23,244 bases of DNA, from positions 1-23,244 of the forward strand of contig CAIXPZ010000195.1 in the NCBI GenBank assembly GCA_903921455.1, given 5' to 3'. Each line of letters starts with the position of its first letter. Positions within the stretch are counted from its first letter, which is position 1. Position numbers and translations under genes: made by a program. The notes under the pieces were generated by a model. It did not search any database. It was not told the DNA's origin and saw only the letters and a list, made by a program, of their open reading frames with translations. Of the stretch, positions 7,188 through 14,054 are shown piece by piece. Source of the stretch: an uncultured Verrucomicrobia subdivision 3 bacterium (GTDB taxonomy: Bacteria; Verrucomicrobiota; Verrucomicrobiae; Limisphaerales; UBA11358).

Positions 7188-9059
7188 ATGAAAACCAAAG
7201 CCATCGGTCATTGGCTCGCCAGTCTCTGCGTTGCGGTGCTGTTTATCAGTCCGGCGGGAGCGGTCACCGCCGATCAATCCACCACGCAAACGCCCGATGG
7301 CAAGCCGCACCAGTTCGCGTTTGGCGGAACGAACCATTCGGAGTTCCTGCTGGACGGCCAGCCGCTCCAGATCCGCTCGGGCGAAATGCATCCCGACCGG
7401 TTGCCGCCCGCGTATTGGCGGCATCACATCCGCATGGCCAAGGCGGCGGGGCTGAACACCATTGCCATTTATGTTTTTTGGAACGCCCACGAGCGCGCGG
7501 AAGGCAAGTATGATTTCAGCAGCCCCGGGCGCGATATCGGCGCGTTCCTGAAGATCGCGCGCGCGGAAGGCATGTGGGTGCTGCTGCGGCCCGGCCCGTA
7601 TTGTTGCGGCGAGTGGGATTTCGGCGGCCTTCCGCCGTATCTCCTGCGCTATCCGGATTTGAAACTGCGCACGCTGGCCGATGCCCATTACACGAATGCG
7701 GTGGCCAATTATCTTCATGAGCTGGCCAAGGTCGTGCGCCCGCAGCTGGCGGAAAACGGCGGCCCCATACTTCTGGTGCAGGTTGAGAATGAATATGGCA
7801 GCTATCCGCGCCGCGACCACGATTACATGGTCTGGCTCCGCGACCTGTGGGTGAAGAACGGCGTCCACGGCCCGTTCTACACCGCCGACGGGGCGGGCGA
7901 GCACTATTTGAAAGGCGTGACGATTCCCGGCGTGGCCATCGGTTTGGACACCGGCGAGACGGAGGAACATTGGGCGATTGCGCGCAAGATAAATCCGGGG
8001 GTGCCGGTGTTCTCCTCCGAAGCGTATCCCGGCTGGCTGCGGCATTGGGGCGAGCAGGATTGGACTCCGAGCGACATTACGTCGTTGATTAAGTTCTACA
8101 TGGACACCGGAAAATCCTTCAACCTTTACATGTTCAGTGGCGGCACCAGCTTCGGCTTCACGGCGGGCGCCAACAACGGCGGCAAAGGCTACGAGCCGGA
8201 TGTGACCAGCTACGATTACGCGGCGCCGGTCAATGAACAGGGCGGCACCACGCCCGCCTATTACGCCCTGCGGCAGCAATTGTCCGCCTATCTGCCCAAG
8301 GCAACCGTCCTGCCCGCAGTGCCGGACGCGCTCCCGGCGATGGCCATCCCGCCCATCCCGATGCAGACGTGGTCGTCGGTGTGGAACGAACTGCCCAAGC
8401 CTCGCCAGGTTTCCGTCCCCGCATGCTTCGAAGCCGTCGGGCAATATCATCAGGGCTTGATGGTGTATCGCACCCAGCTTGCCGCCGGGGCCGCCGGCAA
8501 ACTCGTCTTCACCAACCTGCACGATTACGGCCAGGTCTTCGTGGATGGCGCGCTCATCGGCACCCTTGACCGCCGGCTCGGCCAGCGCGAAATCGAACTG
8601 CCCGCGCGTGCCCAACCCGCAACCCTTGAAATCCTCGTCGAGGCGATGGGGCACATCAACTTCACCCGGGCCATGGAATCCGACCGCAAAGGCATCTATG
8701 GCGAAGTCACCTTGGCCGGCCAGCCCCTGACCGGCTGGCAAATGCTGGCGCTGCCCCTCTCGGACGATTGGGCCACGAAACCAAAACAAACTGTGCCGCC
8801 GGCCGGCCGGCCCGGCGGCATCTTTCGCGGCGAGTTTATGCTGGCGCACACGGCCGATACTTATTTCGACCTGTCCAAATATCAGAAAGGCGTGGTGTGG
8901 GTGAATGGCCACAACCTCGGCCGTTATTGGAACATCGGCCCGCAGCAACGCCTGTATTGTCCCGCTGCGTGGCTCAAGCCGGGGAAAAACATCGTCCTCG
9001 TCCTGGACCTGAGCCTCACGGTAGCGCCGCCGCTGGAAGGCCAGCCCGCCGTCCGCTGA
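7188..9059 (+). CDS. Secreted beta-galactosidase (GH35)
   Basis: A 623-residue enzyme. A signal peptide occupies residues 1-25 (MKTKAIGHW, hydrophobic core, SPAGA). The TIM barrel shows IRSGEMHPDR (62-71), YVFWNAHE (95-102), LRPGPYCCGEWDFGGLP (133-149), the acid/base in VENEYGSY (E202) and the nucleophile in SSEAYPGW (E278). All are diagnostic of GH35, which removes non-reducing beta-D-galactose by a retaining mechanism. The C-terminal ~250 residues are jelly-roll domains, including VWVNGHNLGRYW, conserved near the end of the family. An in-frame ATG exists at 7152, but the Met at 7188 starts the signal peptide cleanly. The gene follows the GH51 gene after 134 bp. Galactose release fits the neighbouring fucosidases and arabinofuranosidase acting on one branched plant glycan. 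Confidence 0.95.
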   Translation: MKTKAIGHWLASLCVAVLFISPAGAVTADQSTTQTPDGKPHQFAFGGTNHSEFLLDGQPLQIRSGEMHPDRLPPAYWRHHIRMAKAAGLNTIAIYVFWNAHERAEGKYDFSSPGRDIGAFLKIARAEGMWVLLRPGPYCCGEWDFGGLPPYLLRYPDLKLRTLADAHYTNAVANYLHELAKVVRPQLAENGGPILLVQVENEYGSYPRRDHDYMVWLRDLWVKNGVHGPFYTADGAGEHYLKGVTIPGVAIGLDTGETEEHWAIARKINPGVPVFSSEAYPGWLRHWGEQDWTPSDITSLIKFYMDTGKSFNLYMFSGGTSFGFTAGANNGGKGYEPDVTSYDYAAPVNEQGGTTPAYYALRQQLSAYLPKATVLPAVPDALPAMAIPPIPMQTWSSVWNELPKPRQVSVPACFEAVGQYHQGLMVYRTQLAAGAAGKLVFTNLHDYGQVFVDGALIGTLDRRLGQREIELPARAQPATLEILVEAMGHINFTRAMESDRKGIYGEVTLAGQPLTGWQMLALPLSDDWATKPKQTVPPAGRPGGIFRGEFMLAHTADTYFDLSKYQKGVVWVNGHNLGRYWNIGPQQRLYCPAAWLKPGKNIVLVLDLSLTVAPPLEGQPAVR

Positions 9060-9093
9060 GATTCCGGCCAATCCCGCCGCCATCACCAGCCCT

Positions 9094-9109
9094 TTTGTCG
9101 CGCGACAAA
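9094..9109. promoter_or_regulatory. Perfect 16-bp palindrome TTTGTCGCGCGACAAA
   Basis: The sequence equals its own reverse complement over all 16 bases, with no spacer. It starts 35 bases after the GH35 stop. A spacerless palindrome of this length is more like a dimeric regulator or methyltransferase target than a terminator, because the hairpin would have no loop and there is no following T-run. Function unknown. Confidence 0.45.
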
Positions 9110-9214
9110 TTTGAATCTAAAGTATTTCAGCCACAGATGGGCCCAGATGAAACACGGATGACAGACGGCAGGAACTGACACCTTAAAGGATCCGGTAGCC
9201 CGGTGATTGCCGGG

Positions 9215-9337
9215 TCACGGGTGCCCCGGCTCCGCGTCCTTGCCGCCGGCGGTGGCGGTGAGGTTGAGCGCGAAAAGACCGGCGAGGGCGGGGAGGTAAT
9301 ACGTTTTCAGGACTTTTTTTGGCAGGCTGATTTTCAT
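9215..9337 (-). pseudogene. Orphan signal-peptide ORF (40 aa), possible gene relic
   Basis: The frame reads MKISLPKKVLKTYYLPALAG, continues with a hydrophobic LFALNLTATA and stops after GGKDAEPGHP. It has a basic n-region, a hydrophobic core and an A-x-A-like cleavage site, so it is a textbook secretion signal with almost nothing behind it. It lies 48 bp beyond the stop of the second GH29 gene in the same orientation. The simplest reading is the 5' stub of a secreted-protein gene lost by deletion; a secreted micropeptide is the alternative. No Shine-Dalgarno sequence is evident. Confidence 0.35.
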
Positions 9338-9385
9338 TACCTAGCTGCAGGTATGATCGCCGCCTTCCCGGTTAAAGCCGGAGAA

Positions 9386-11215
9386 TTATTTCACCGGCAC
9401 AAGCAACAAGCTTCGCAAGTTCATCGGCTGCCAGCCGGCGGCCACCGGCTTCACCGTCAGCGTCACCATGCCAGCAGCCAGATCCAGGCTTCCATCCAAA
9501 TCGGTCCGTTCAAATTTCACATAGTCCTTCGTGGCGGGCGCGGCGCCCGTAACTTTCTGTTCGCCGCTGATGACCTCAAATTTTCCGGCAGCTAACGCCG
9601 CGATTTCCGCCGATACAGTGAACTTGCCGGGGCGATCTACCTTGAAGGTCCAGGTGGCCGTGTCCTGCGGGTTGAGCCAATAGCCGAGGTTGTCTTTGCC
9701 CCCGCCGCTCTCGTATTGCAGACCGCCATGCAGGTCGGCTTCGCTGGCCGGCAAACGCACCGAACCGTCGGCTTGCTGGGCAATGGGCGTGACCGTCACT
9801 TCCGGCACGCCTTTGATGGTCAGCACCACGGTGGAGGAAATCCGGTCCGGGGCGGCCGCCGGCACCCGCACTTCAACGCCCTCAGCCGTGCTGGTGAATT
9901 CCAATTTCTTCCCATCCGCCAGCAGGCGGGCGGACCGGACGACGTTTCTCAATCCCGGCACCACCAGTTTCCCATCCGCGGGCCATTGGAAAACGTGCAG
10001 ATAAAGCGTCGTCTGATTGCCGGAGACTTTCTTGGTGCAACGGCCCCAGGGCAGTTTCTTGAACGGGCTCGCGGTCGTGCCATAAATCGCTTCGCCGTTG
10101 ACCTTGAGCCACGCGCCCATTTCGCGAAGATGCTCAACGTAGAATGGCAGAATTTCCCCGGCGGGCGTCGGGCCGACGTTCAGCAGCATGTTGCCGCCCT
10201 TGGACGACAGATCAATCAGGAAATTGAGCAACGTCTGCGTGCTCTTGACGCTCTGCTGGCCGGCGTCGGCCTTATTGTATCCCCAGTAGTTATGACCGCT
10301 CATGGTCATGCAGGACTCGAAGTCAATATCCGGGCCATAGCCTTGGGCCGGGATGGTCTGTTCGGGCGTCAGATAGTCGCCCAGCGTATCGCCCTTGAGC
10401 GCGGAGTTGTCGCCTTTGCCGATGCGATTGTTGATGATGACCTTGGGATCAACCTTGCGGATGGCCGCTTCCAGATGCTTGCCGCGCTCAAGCGTCCAGC
10501 AACCTTCCCAGTTGCCATCGAACCACAGCATGGCCGGATGATAACGCTGAATTTCCTCCAGCACGGACGCTTCGAGATATTCCTGAAACTTGTCCATGTC
10601 GGGCTGGATGCCGCTCTTGGCCGCCACATCGTTATAGCCGCGCCGCGCACCGTAAAGCGGGCTGTGCCAGTCCATGATTGTGTGATAGAGGCAGAACTTG
10701 ATGCCCCGCTTCTCGCACGCCTGCTTCAGTTCCATGAGCGGATCGCGGCCGGCCTTGCCAAACGGCGTGCGGGACAGACTCCAGTTATCCCGGTCCGAAA
10801 CCTTCGACGGGAACATCGCAAAACCGTCATGGTGCATCGAAGTGATGCAAACGTATTTCATGCCCGCATCCTGCGCGATCTGCGCCCACGTCTCCGCGTT
10901 GAACTGCTCGGGATTGAATTGGTCGGCGAACTTCTCATACTCCGAAGTCGGCATGCCCGTTGTCTCGATATACCACTCCGCATGGCCGGTATCCTTGGGA
11001 TTCTTCCAGTGCACGCCGCCGGGGATGGAATACAGCCCCCAATGGATGAACATCCCGAACCGCGCCGCGCGAAACCACGCCATGCGCGCGTCGCGCTGCA
11101 CCGCCGTTTCGCGGGCGAGGGATGCGGGCGCGTCCGCCGCGCCGATGGTGGTTTGAATCACGCTGGCGAGCAGGATTCCCAGCCAGCAGTTTTTGAGGTT
11201 CAAGTTTAGGCGCAT
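9386..11215 (-). CDS. Secreted alpha-L-fucosidase (GH29) with extra C-terminal domain, second copy
   Basis: A 609-residue protein, longer than a plain GH29. A signal peptide covers residues 1-27 (LKNCWLGILLASV core, TTIGAADA). The barrel shows GMFIHWGLYS (54-63), SMHHDGF (126-132) and MLWFDGNWEG with nucleophile D233. A beta-domain follows to about residue 480. The last ~125 residues have a pattern of strands and aromatic residues (GYWLNPQDTATWTF and a GKFTVSAEIA segment) like a galactose-binding or CBM-type jelly roll, which would tether the enzyme to its glycan. The start is the only Met giving a proper signal peptide. It is divergent in sequence from the other two fucosidases, so it is not a recent tandem duplicate, and probably differs in linkage preference. 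It is transcribed towards the GH35 gene and separated from the third copy by a mobile-type repeat. Confidence 0.93.
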   Translation of the reverse strand: MRLNLNLKNCWLGILLASVIQTTIGAADAPASLARETAVQRDARMAWFRAARFGMFIHWGLYSIPGGVHWKNPKDTGHAEWYIETTGMPTSEYEKFADQFNPEQFNAETWAQIAQDAGMKYVCITSMHHDGFAMFPSKVSDRDNWSLSRTPFGKAGRDPLMELKQACEKRGIKFCLYHTIMDWHSPLYGARRGYNDVAAKSGIQPDMDKFQEYLEASVLEEIQRYHPAMLWFDGNWEGCWTLERGKHLEAAIRKVDPKVIINNRIGKGDNSALKGDTLGDYLTPEQTIPAQGYGPDIDFESCMTMSGHNYWGYNKADAGQQSVKSTQTLLNFLIDLSSKGGNMLLNVGPTPAGEILPFYVEHLREMGAWLKVNGEAIYGTTASPFKKLPWGRCTKKVSGNQTTLYLHVFQWPADGKLVVPGLRNVVRSARLLADGKKLEFTSTAEGVEVRVPAAAPDRISSTVVLTIKGVPEVTVTPIAQQADGSVRLPASEADLHGGLQYESGGGKDNLGYWLNPQDTATWTFKVDRPGKFTVSAEIAALAAGKFEVISGEQKVTGAAPATKDYVKFERTDLDGSLDLAAGMVTLTVKPVAAGWQPMNLRSLLLVPVK

Positions 11216-11248
11216 GCAAATACAAATGTTTTGGTTAAATTCAATTAA

Positions 11249-11376
11249 AAGGGTCAGTCCTGGTTGAGTCCGGTGTGGTGCCGTAGAGGTTCATGGCGTG
11301 CACCTTAAACAGGCCCGTTCCCGTTGGCAAAGTTAAAAAAACATCTGGCTGCATTCACCATCAGGACTGACCCCTT
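11249..11376 (+). repeat. MITE-like element, copy 1
   Basis: An element of about 128 bp whose ends are exact inverted repeats: GGGTCAGTCCTG at 11251-11262 and CAGGACTGACCC at 11362-11373. The interior contains GGTTCATGGC, GCACCTTAAAC and GCCCGTTCCCGTTGGC, shared with copies at 12784-12908 and 19427-19553 in the same orientation. It encodes no protein. Size, inverted ends and dispersal match a miniature inverted-repeat (non-autonomous) element; a REP-type repeat mobilised by an IS200-like enzyme is also possible. It lies between two GH29 genes. No target-site duplication is obvious. Confidence 0.8.
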
Positions 11377-11393
11377 CAGACCCCTTTACTCCT

Positions 11394-12770
11394 TTACTTG
11401 TCATTCTTGGTTTCGCTTGAAACCGGCGGCAGGCTCATCGCGGGGAGGCTCATCACCTCACCCGCAAATTCAAGCGCCACCACGGTGTCGGCCGGCCGCC
11501 GGCCGGCTTCGGGAACCGAAATTTCCAGCCCCGCCTCCGTCTGTTGCGCGACCACCTGGCCGCCGCCCAACAAACGCGCATGCACCAGCTTGGCCGCAAC
11601 CGGCGGAAGTTTGAGCGCGCCCGGCGGCCACTTGAAAACATGGACATAAATCGTGCCGCCTTTGCGGGTCGTGCCGCCATATTCACCGGGCTTGAACGGC
11701 CCGCCGCGCGTGCCGTAGATACTTTCACCGTTTCGCTCCAGCCATTTTCCAATCTCCACCAGCCGGGCCGATTGGTCGGCGGGAATGACGCCCGTCGCGT
11801 CCGGCCCGACATCCAGCAACAGATTGCCGTCGCCCGTCGCGCAACCGACCAGCATGCGAATGCATTCGTCTGCTGACTTCGCCACGCCATCGGTGCGATA
11901 CGACCAGCCGCCGTTCGGCGCCTTCACGACCGTCATGCAGGATTCCCAGAGCCGGGTGTCTTGATACTTTCCAAGCCGTTGCTCCGGCGTGTCGTAGTCG
12001 CCGCGCGATATGGGCGGATTGTTCGGGGCGTGCAAGGCCGCCAGCCGGTTGTTGATGACGACGCCGGGCTGAAGACTTTTTATGAGCGACCACGTTTCCG
12101 GAATGTGCCAGAAATTCAGCGCGTCTCCGTGGCCGTAGCTGTCAAACCACAGCACATCCACCGTTCCGTAATTCGTCAGCAGTTCGCGCAACTGGCCGTC
12201 CAGGTAGGCGACGTATTTGGCATTATCCCCCATTCCGTAATCGGGTTGATGCCAGTCGCGGGGTGAATAATAAATGCCGAAGCGCAAGCCCGCCTCATGG
12301 CAGGCGTCGGCCAGCTCCTTGACCACGTCGCGCTTGAACGGCGTGTGCATGATGGAATAATCCGTGAACTTCGTGTCCCACATGCAAAACCCGCCGTGGT
12401 GCTTCGCGGTGAACACGAGGTATTTCATGCCGGCCACCTTCGCTAGCCTCACCCACGCCGTCGCGTCGAAATTCGTCGGGTTGAATTTCTTGTAGAGGTT
12501 GTCATAGATCGGATCGGCCACATATCCCGCCCCGGCACCGTAGATGTCCAACGGCTTCGCCCCTTGGCGCGACCAGCTGATTTCCGTGCCGGCCAGGCTG
12601 GACATATCCCAGTGAATGAACATCCCGAACCGCGCCTCGCGCCACCACGCCGTGCGCGCGTCGCGCTGCTGCGGAGTCTCGCTGAAAGCTCTGGCCTGAT
12701 CCTGCTGGCCGCCGGCGGCATTAAGCCAGGCCGCGGCCATCAAGGTTAAGTAAACAAGGAATCGGTTCAT
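11394..12770 (-). CDS. Secreted alpha-L-fucosidase (GH29), third copy
   Basis: A 458-residue enzyme with a signal peptide (MNRFLVYLTLMAAAWLNAAG, residues 1-20). Catalytic motifs are GMFIHWD (49-55), AKHHGGF (122-128) and VLWFDSYG with nucleophile D210; a beta-domain closes the protein. The usual HHDGF motif reads HHGGF here, an Asp-to-Gly change beside the sugar-binding His pair, and HWG reads HWD, so specificity may differ. An in-frame ATG also exists at 12776; I prefer 12770 because it gives the cleaner signal peptide. A TATAAA box ends 8 bases before this ATG and abuts the end of MITE-like copy 2. The gene is bracketed by copies 1 and 2 in direct orientation, suggesting that it could have been gained, or could be lost, as a unit. 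Confidence 0.92.
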   Translation of the reverse strand: MNRFLVYLTLMAAAWLNAAGGQQDQARAFSETPQQRDARTAWWREARFGMFIHWDMSSLAGTEISWSRQGAKPLDIYGAGAGYVADPIYDNLYKKFNPTNFDATAWVRLAKVAGMKYLVFTAKHHGGFCMWDTKFTDYSIMHTPFKRDVVKELADACHEAGLRFGIYYSPRDWHQPDYGMGDNAKYVAYLDGQLRELLTNYGTVDVLWFDSYGHGDALNFWHIPETWSLIKSLQPGVVINNRLAALHAPNNPPISRGDYDTPEQRLGKYQDTRLWESCMTVVKAPNGGWSYRTDGVAKSADECIRMLVGCATGDGNLLLDVGPDATGVIPADQSARLVEIGKWLERNGESIYGTRGGPFKPGEYGGTTRKGGTIYVHVFKWPPGALKLPPVAAKLVHARLLGGGQVVAQQTEAGLEISVPEAGRRPADTVVALEFAGEVMSLPAMSLPPVSSETKNDK

Positions 12771-12778
12771 GTGCATTT

Positions 12779-12784
12779 TTTATA
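12779..12784 (-). promoter_or_regulatory. Candidate -10 box (TATAAA) of the third fucosidase, at the repeat border
   Basis: Read on the minus strand, TATAAA directly follows the outer GACCCC of MITE-like copy 2 and precedes the ATG at 12770 by 8 bases. If it is used, the upstream half of the promoter lies inside the repeat. No good -35 match was found there. Confidence 0.35.
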
Positions 12785-12908
12785 GGGGTCAGTCCTGATT
12801 GACTTCGTGGTCCCGCTGGGGTTCATGGCGCGCACCTTAAACCTGCCCGTTCCCATTGGCAAAGTTTAAAAAACACCTGGCCGCATTCACCATCAGGACT
12901 GGCCCCTT
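12784..12908 (+). repeat. MITE-like element, copy 2
   Basis: About 125 bp, starting AGGGGTCAGTCCTG and ending CAGGACTGGCCCCTT, so the ends are inverted repeats with one mismatch. The interior shares GGGGTTCATGGC, GCACCTTAAAC, GCCCGTTCCC and TTGGCAAAG with copy 1, and both have CATTCACCATCAGGACTG before the right end, marking these two as the closest pair. It sits directly upstream of the third fucosidase gene. Confidence 0.8.
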
Positions 12909-12924
12909 AAAGGCCGAGGGTGAA

Positions 12925-12942
12925 CCCGCTGCCGACAGCGGG
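12925..12942. repeat. Perfect hairpin CCCGCTG-CCGA-CAGCGGG
   Basis: A 7-bp GC-rich stem with a four-base loop, immediately beyond MITE-like copy 2. No T-run follows on either strand, so a terminator role is unlikely. It resembles a REP-type palindrome. Nothing else coding is visible between 12909 and 13021. Confidence 0.4.
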
Positions 12943-13021
12943 CGTGGAGGTGGAAACGAGGGGGTGTTGGTTTACAGCAGCAGACTTTACCAGACGCCGC
13001 TTGGCGCCATGGTCTGCGTTC

Positions 13022-13662
13022 TCATCTAATCGGGTTAGGCCACGACGCCACTTTGTCACTGTAATCTCCAGCAATACTCCATTCCATTATGTTTGTTTCA
13101 GTTGTCTGGCCATATGGAAATAAAACACAATTTGTCCGCATCTCGCCGCCGACACGCTCTGTGAACTGTATCACAAACCCATCAGCTTGGATGGCTATCA
13201 ACCGCTCATCATCATTACGACCGTTAGAATGACCACCTGGCAAAACTGGGTCCTTCCGGCTTAGGTTGCCGGAAATCTTGATTCCCGTTCGCGAAACTTT
13301 ATCAAAGGATTCAAGTTTTAGATACAGAACAGCATTTGTAGCTGATGCCGATATAGCCGGTGCAACTGCGACACTTGGTCGGGAGGGACTTCCATGCCTT
13401 GCAAATATGCATAAAATCAAGAATATGCCTAACCAGATTCCAATAAGTATCAACGGCCTTTTGGATTCTTTGGGATGAAGGATGTAAAACGGAATGAAGG
13501 CGAGTGGTATCAATAGATTTGCGATTCCCCAGCCCCAATGCACTCTAAACCCTGAACAGCAAACCAAATGATAGCTACAATAGGAAGTAACTTAAGAGTC
13601 AATATTGCTACAAATACAGCAATCAGGCTGATCTCTATCGACGTGTTACCAAATGTAATCAT
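13022..13662 (-). pseudogene. Two-helix membrane protein gene split by a frameshift
   Basis: The ATG at 13662 is preceded by GAGAG, one of the few good ribosome-binding sites in the window. It starts a frame that reads MITFGNTSIEISLIAVF and continues through a hydrophobic helix to AIIWFAVQG, then leaves frame and stops near 13512. The continuation (FRVHWGWGIANLLIPLAF, a second helix LILIGIWLGIFLILCIF, then a hydrophilic tail) lies one frame over, down to 13022. Adding one G to the GGG run at 13550-13552 (CCC on the plus strand) joins them into a protein of about 213 residues. The joined helix-turn-helix membrane segment resembles small verrucomicrobial membrane proteins of unknown function. 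The gene is clearly more AT-rich than its neighbours. A single-base sequencing error in the G-run is the main alternative to a true pseudogene. The ATG at 13567 could start a shortened 181-residue product. Confidence 0.6.
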
Positions 13663-14054
13663 AGCGCTCTCTCGTCACCCAACTAGTCAATATCTTGAAT
13701 AAATGGGGCCTAACCTTTCGGCTGGTTTCGACCTTATTCCCATCCAAATACCGTGTCGAGCGTAATTTCAGCGTCTGCGGCACTTTTCCGGAGCGCGGCC
13801 TTCAGGCCGCTTCACCGTGCGATGTGTTGAGGCTTAGGAATATGCTACGCGCAGGAAACATCGGGCATTGAAGCGGCGTGAACGCCGCGCCCCGTCCGCT
13901 GCTCCGCTGGAACTGGATTCATTGAGAGGGGTTTTTCTACCGAGATGTTAGTCCTACGGACTTTGCCGCCAGCCCGCGCTCAAACCCGCAGCCGGCCCGG
14001 TGTCGGCCCGAAAAAAAGCTTCCCTGGCCCGGCGTTTGGCGCTAGAAAAGTCGC
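13663..14054. other. Gene-free region with paired hairpins and a cassette leader
   Basis: No gene is supported in these 392 bases. They hold the paired hairpins at 13791-13895, a small dyad AGTCC-TAC-GGACT at 13950-13962, and, from about 14000, the conserved leader of the HTH cassette. Base composition shifts from AT-rich to GC-rich across it. Confidence 0.5.
13791..13895. repeat. Paired REP/BIME-like hairpins
   Basis: The left unit contains GCGGCC-TTCA-GGCCGC (13795-13810) and the right unit GCGGCG-TGAA-CGCCGC (13873-13888). Each is a perfect 6-bp stem with a four-base loop, and the two loops (TTCA and TGAA) are reverse complements of each other. The outer flanks are also roughly inverted (GAGCGCGGCC against CCGCGCCCCG). 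Two palindromic units facing each other around a ~60-bp spacer is the layout of a bacterial interspersed mosaic element. Confidence 0.55.

Larger units (their letters stand above)
9060..9385. other. Convergent intergenic region between GH35 and the second GH29 gene
   Basis: This 326-bp gap holds the perfect 16-bp palindrome at 9094-9109, a GATG-repeating stretch at 9131-9163 (GATG three times at 10-11 base spacing) and a 40-codon signal-peptide reading frame on the minus strand at 9215-9337. No hairpin with a T-run typical of an intrinsic terminator was seen for either convergent gene. Confidence 0.5.

Noticed and set aside
7173..9086. Minus-strand ORF of 637 codons over the GH35 gene
   Set aside because: Despite being longer than the real gene it has no domain features, and the plus strand has all GH35 signatures.
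9716..11209. Plus-strand ORF of 497 codons over the second fucosidase gene
   Set aside because: Antisense shadow of GH29 coding sequence.
11249..12908. Composite transposon around the third fucosidase
   Set aside because: No transposase or target-site duplication is visible; only the repeat bracket is supported.
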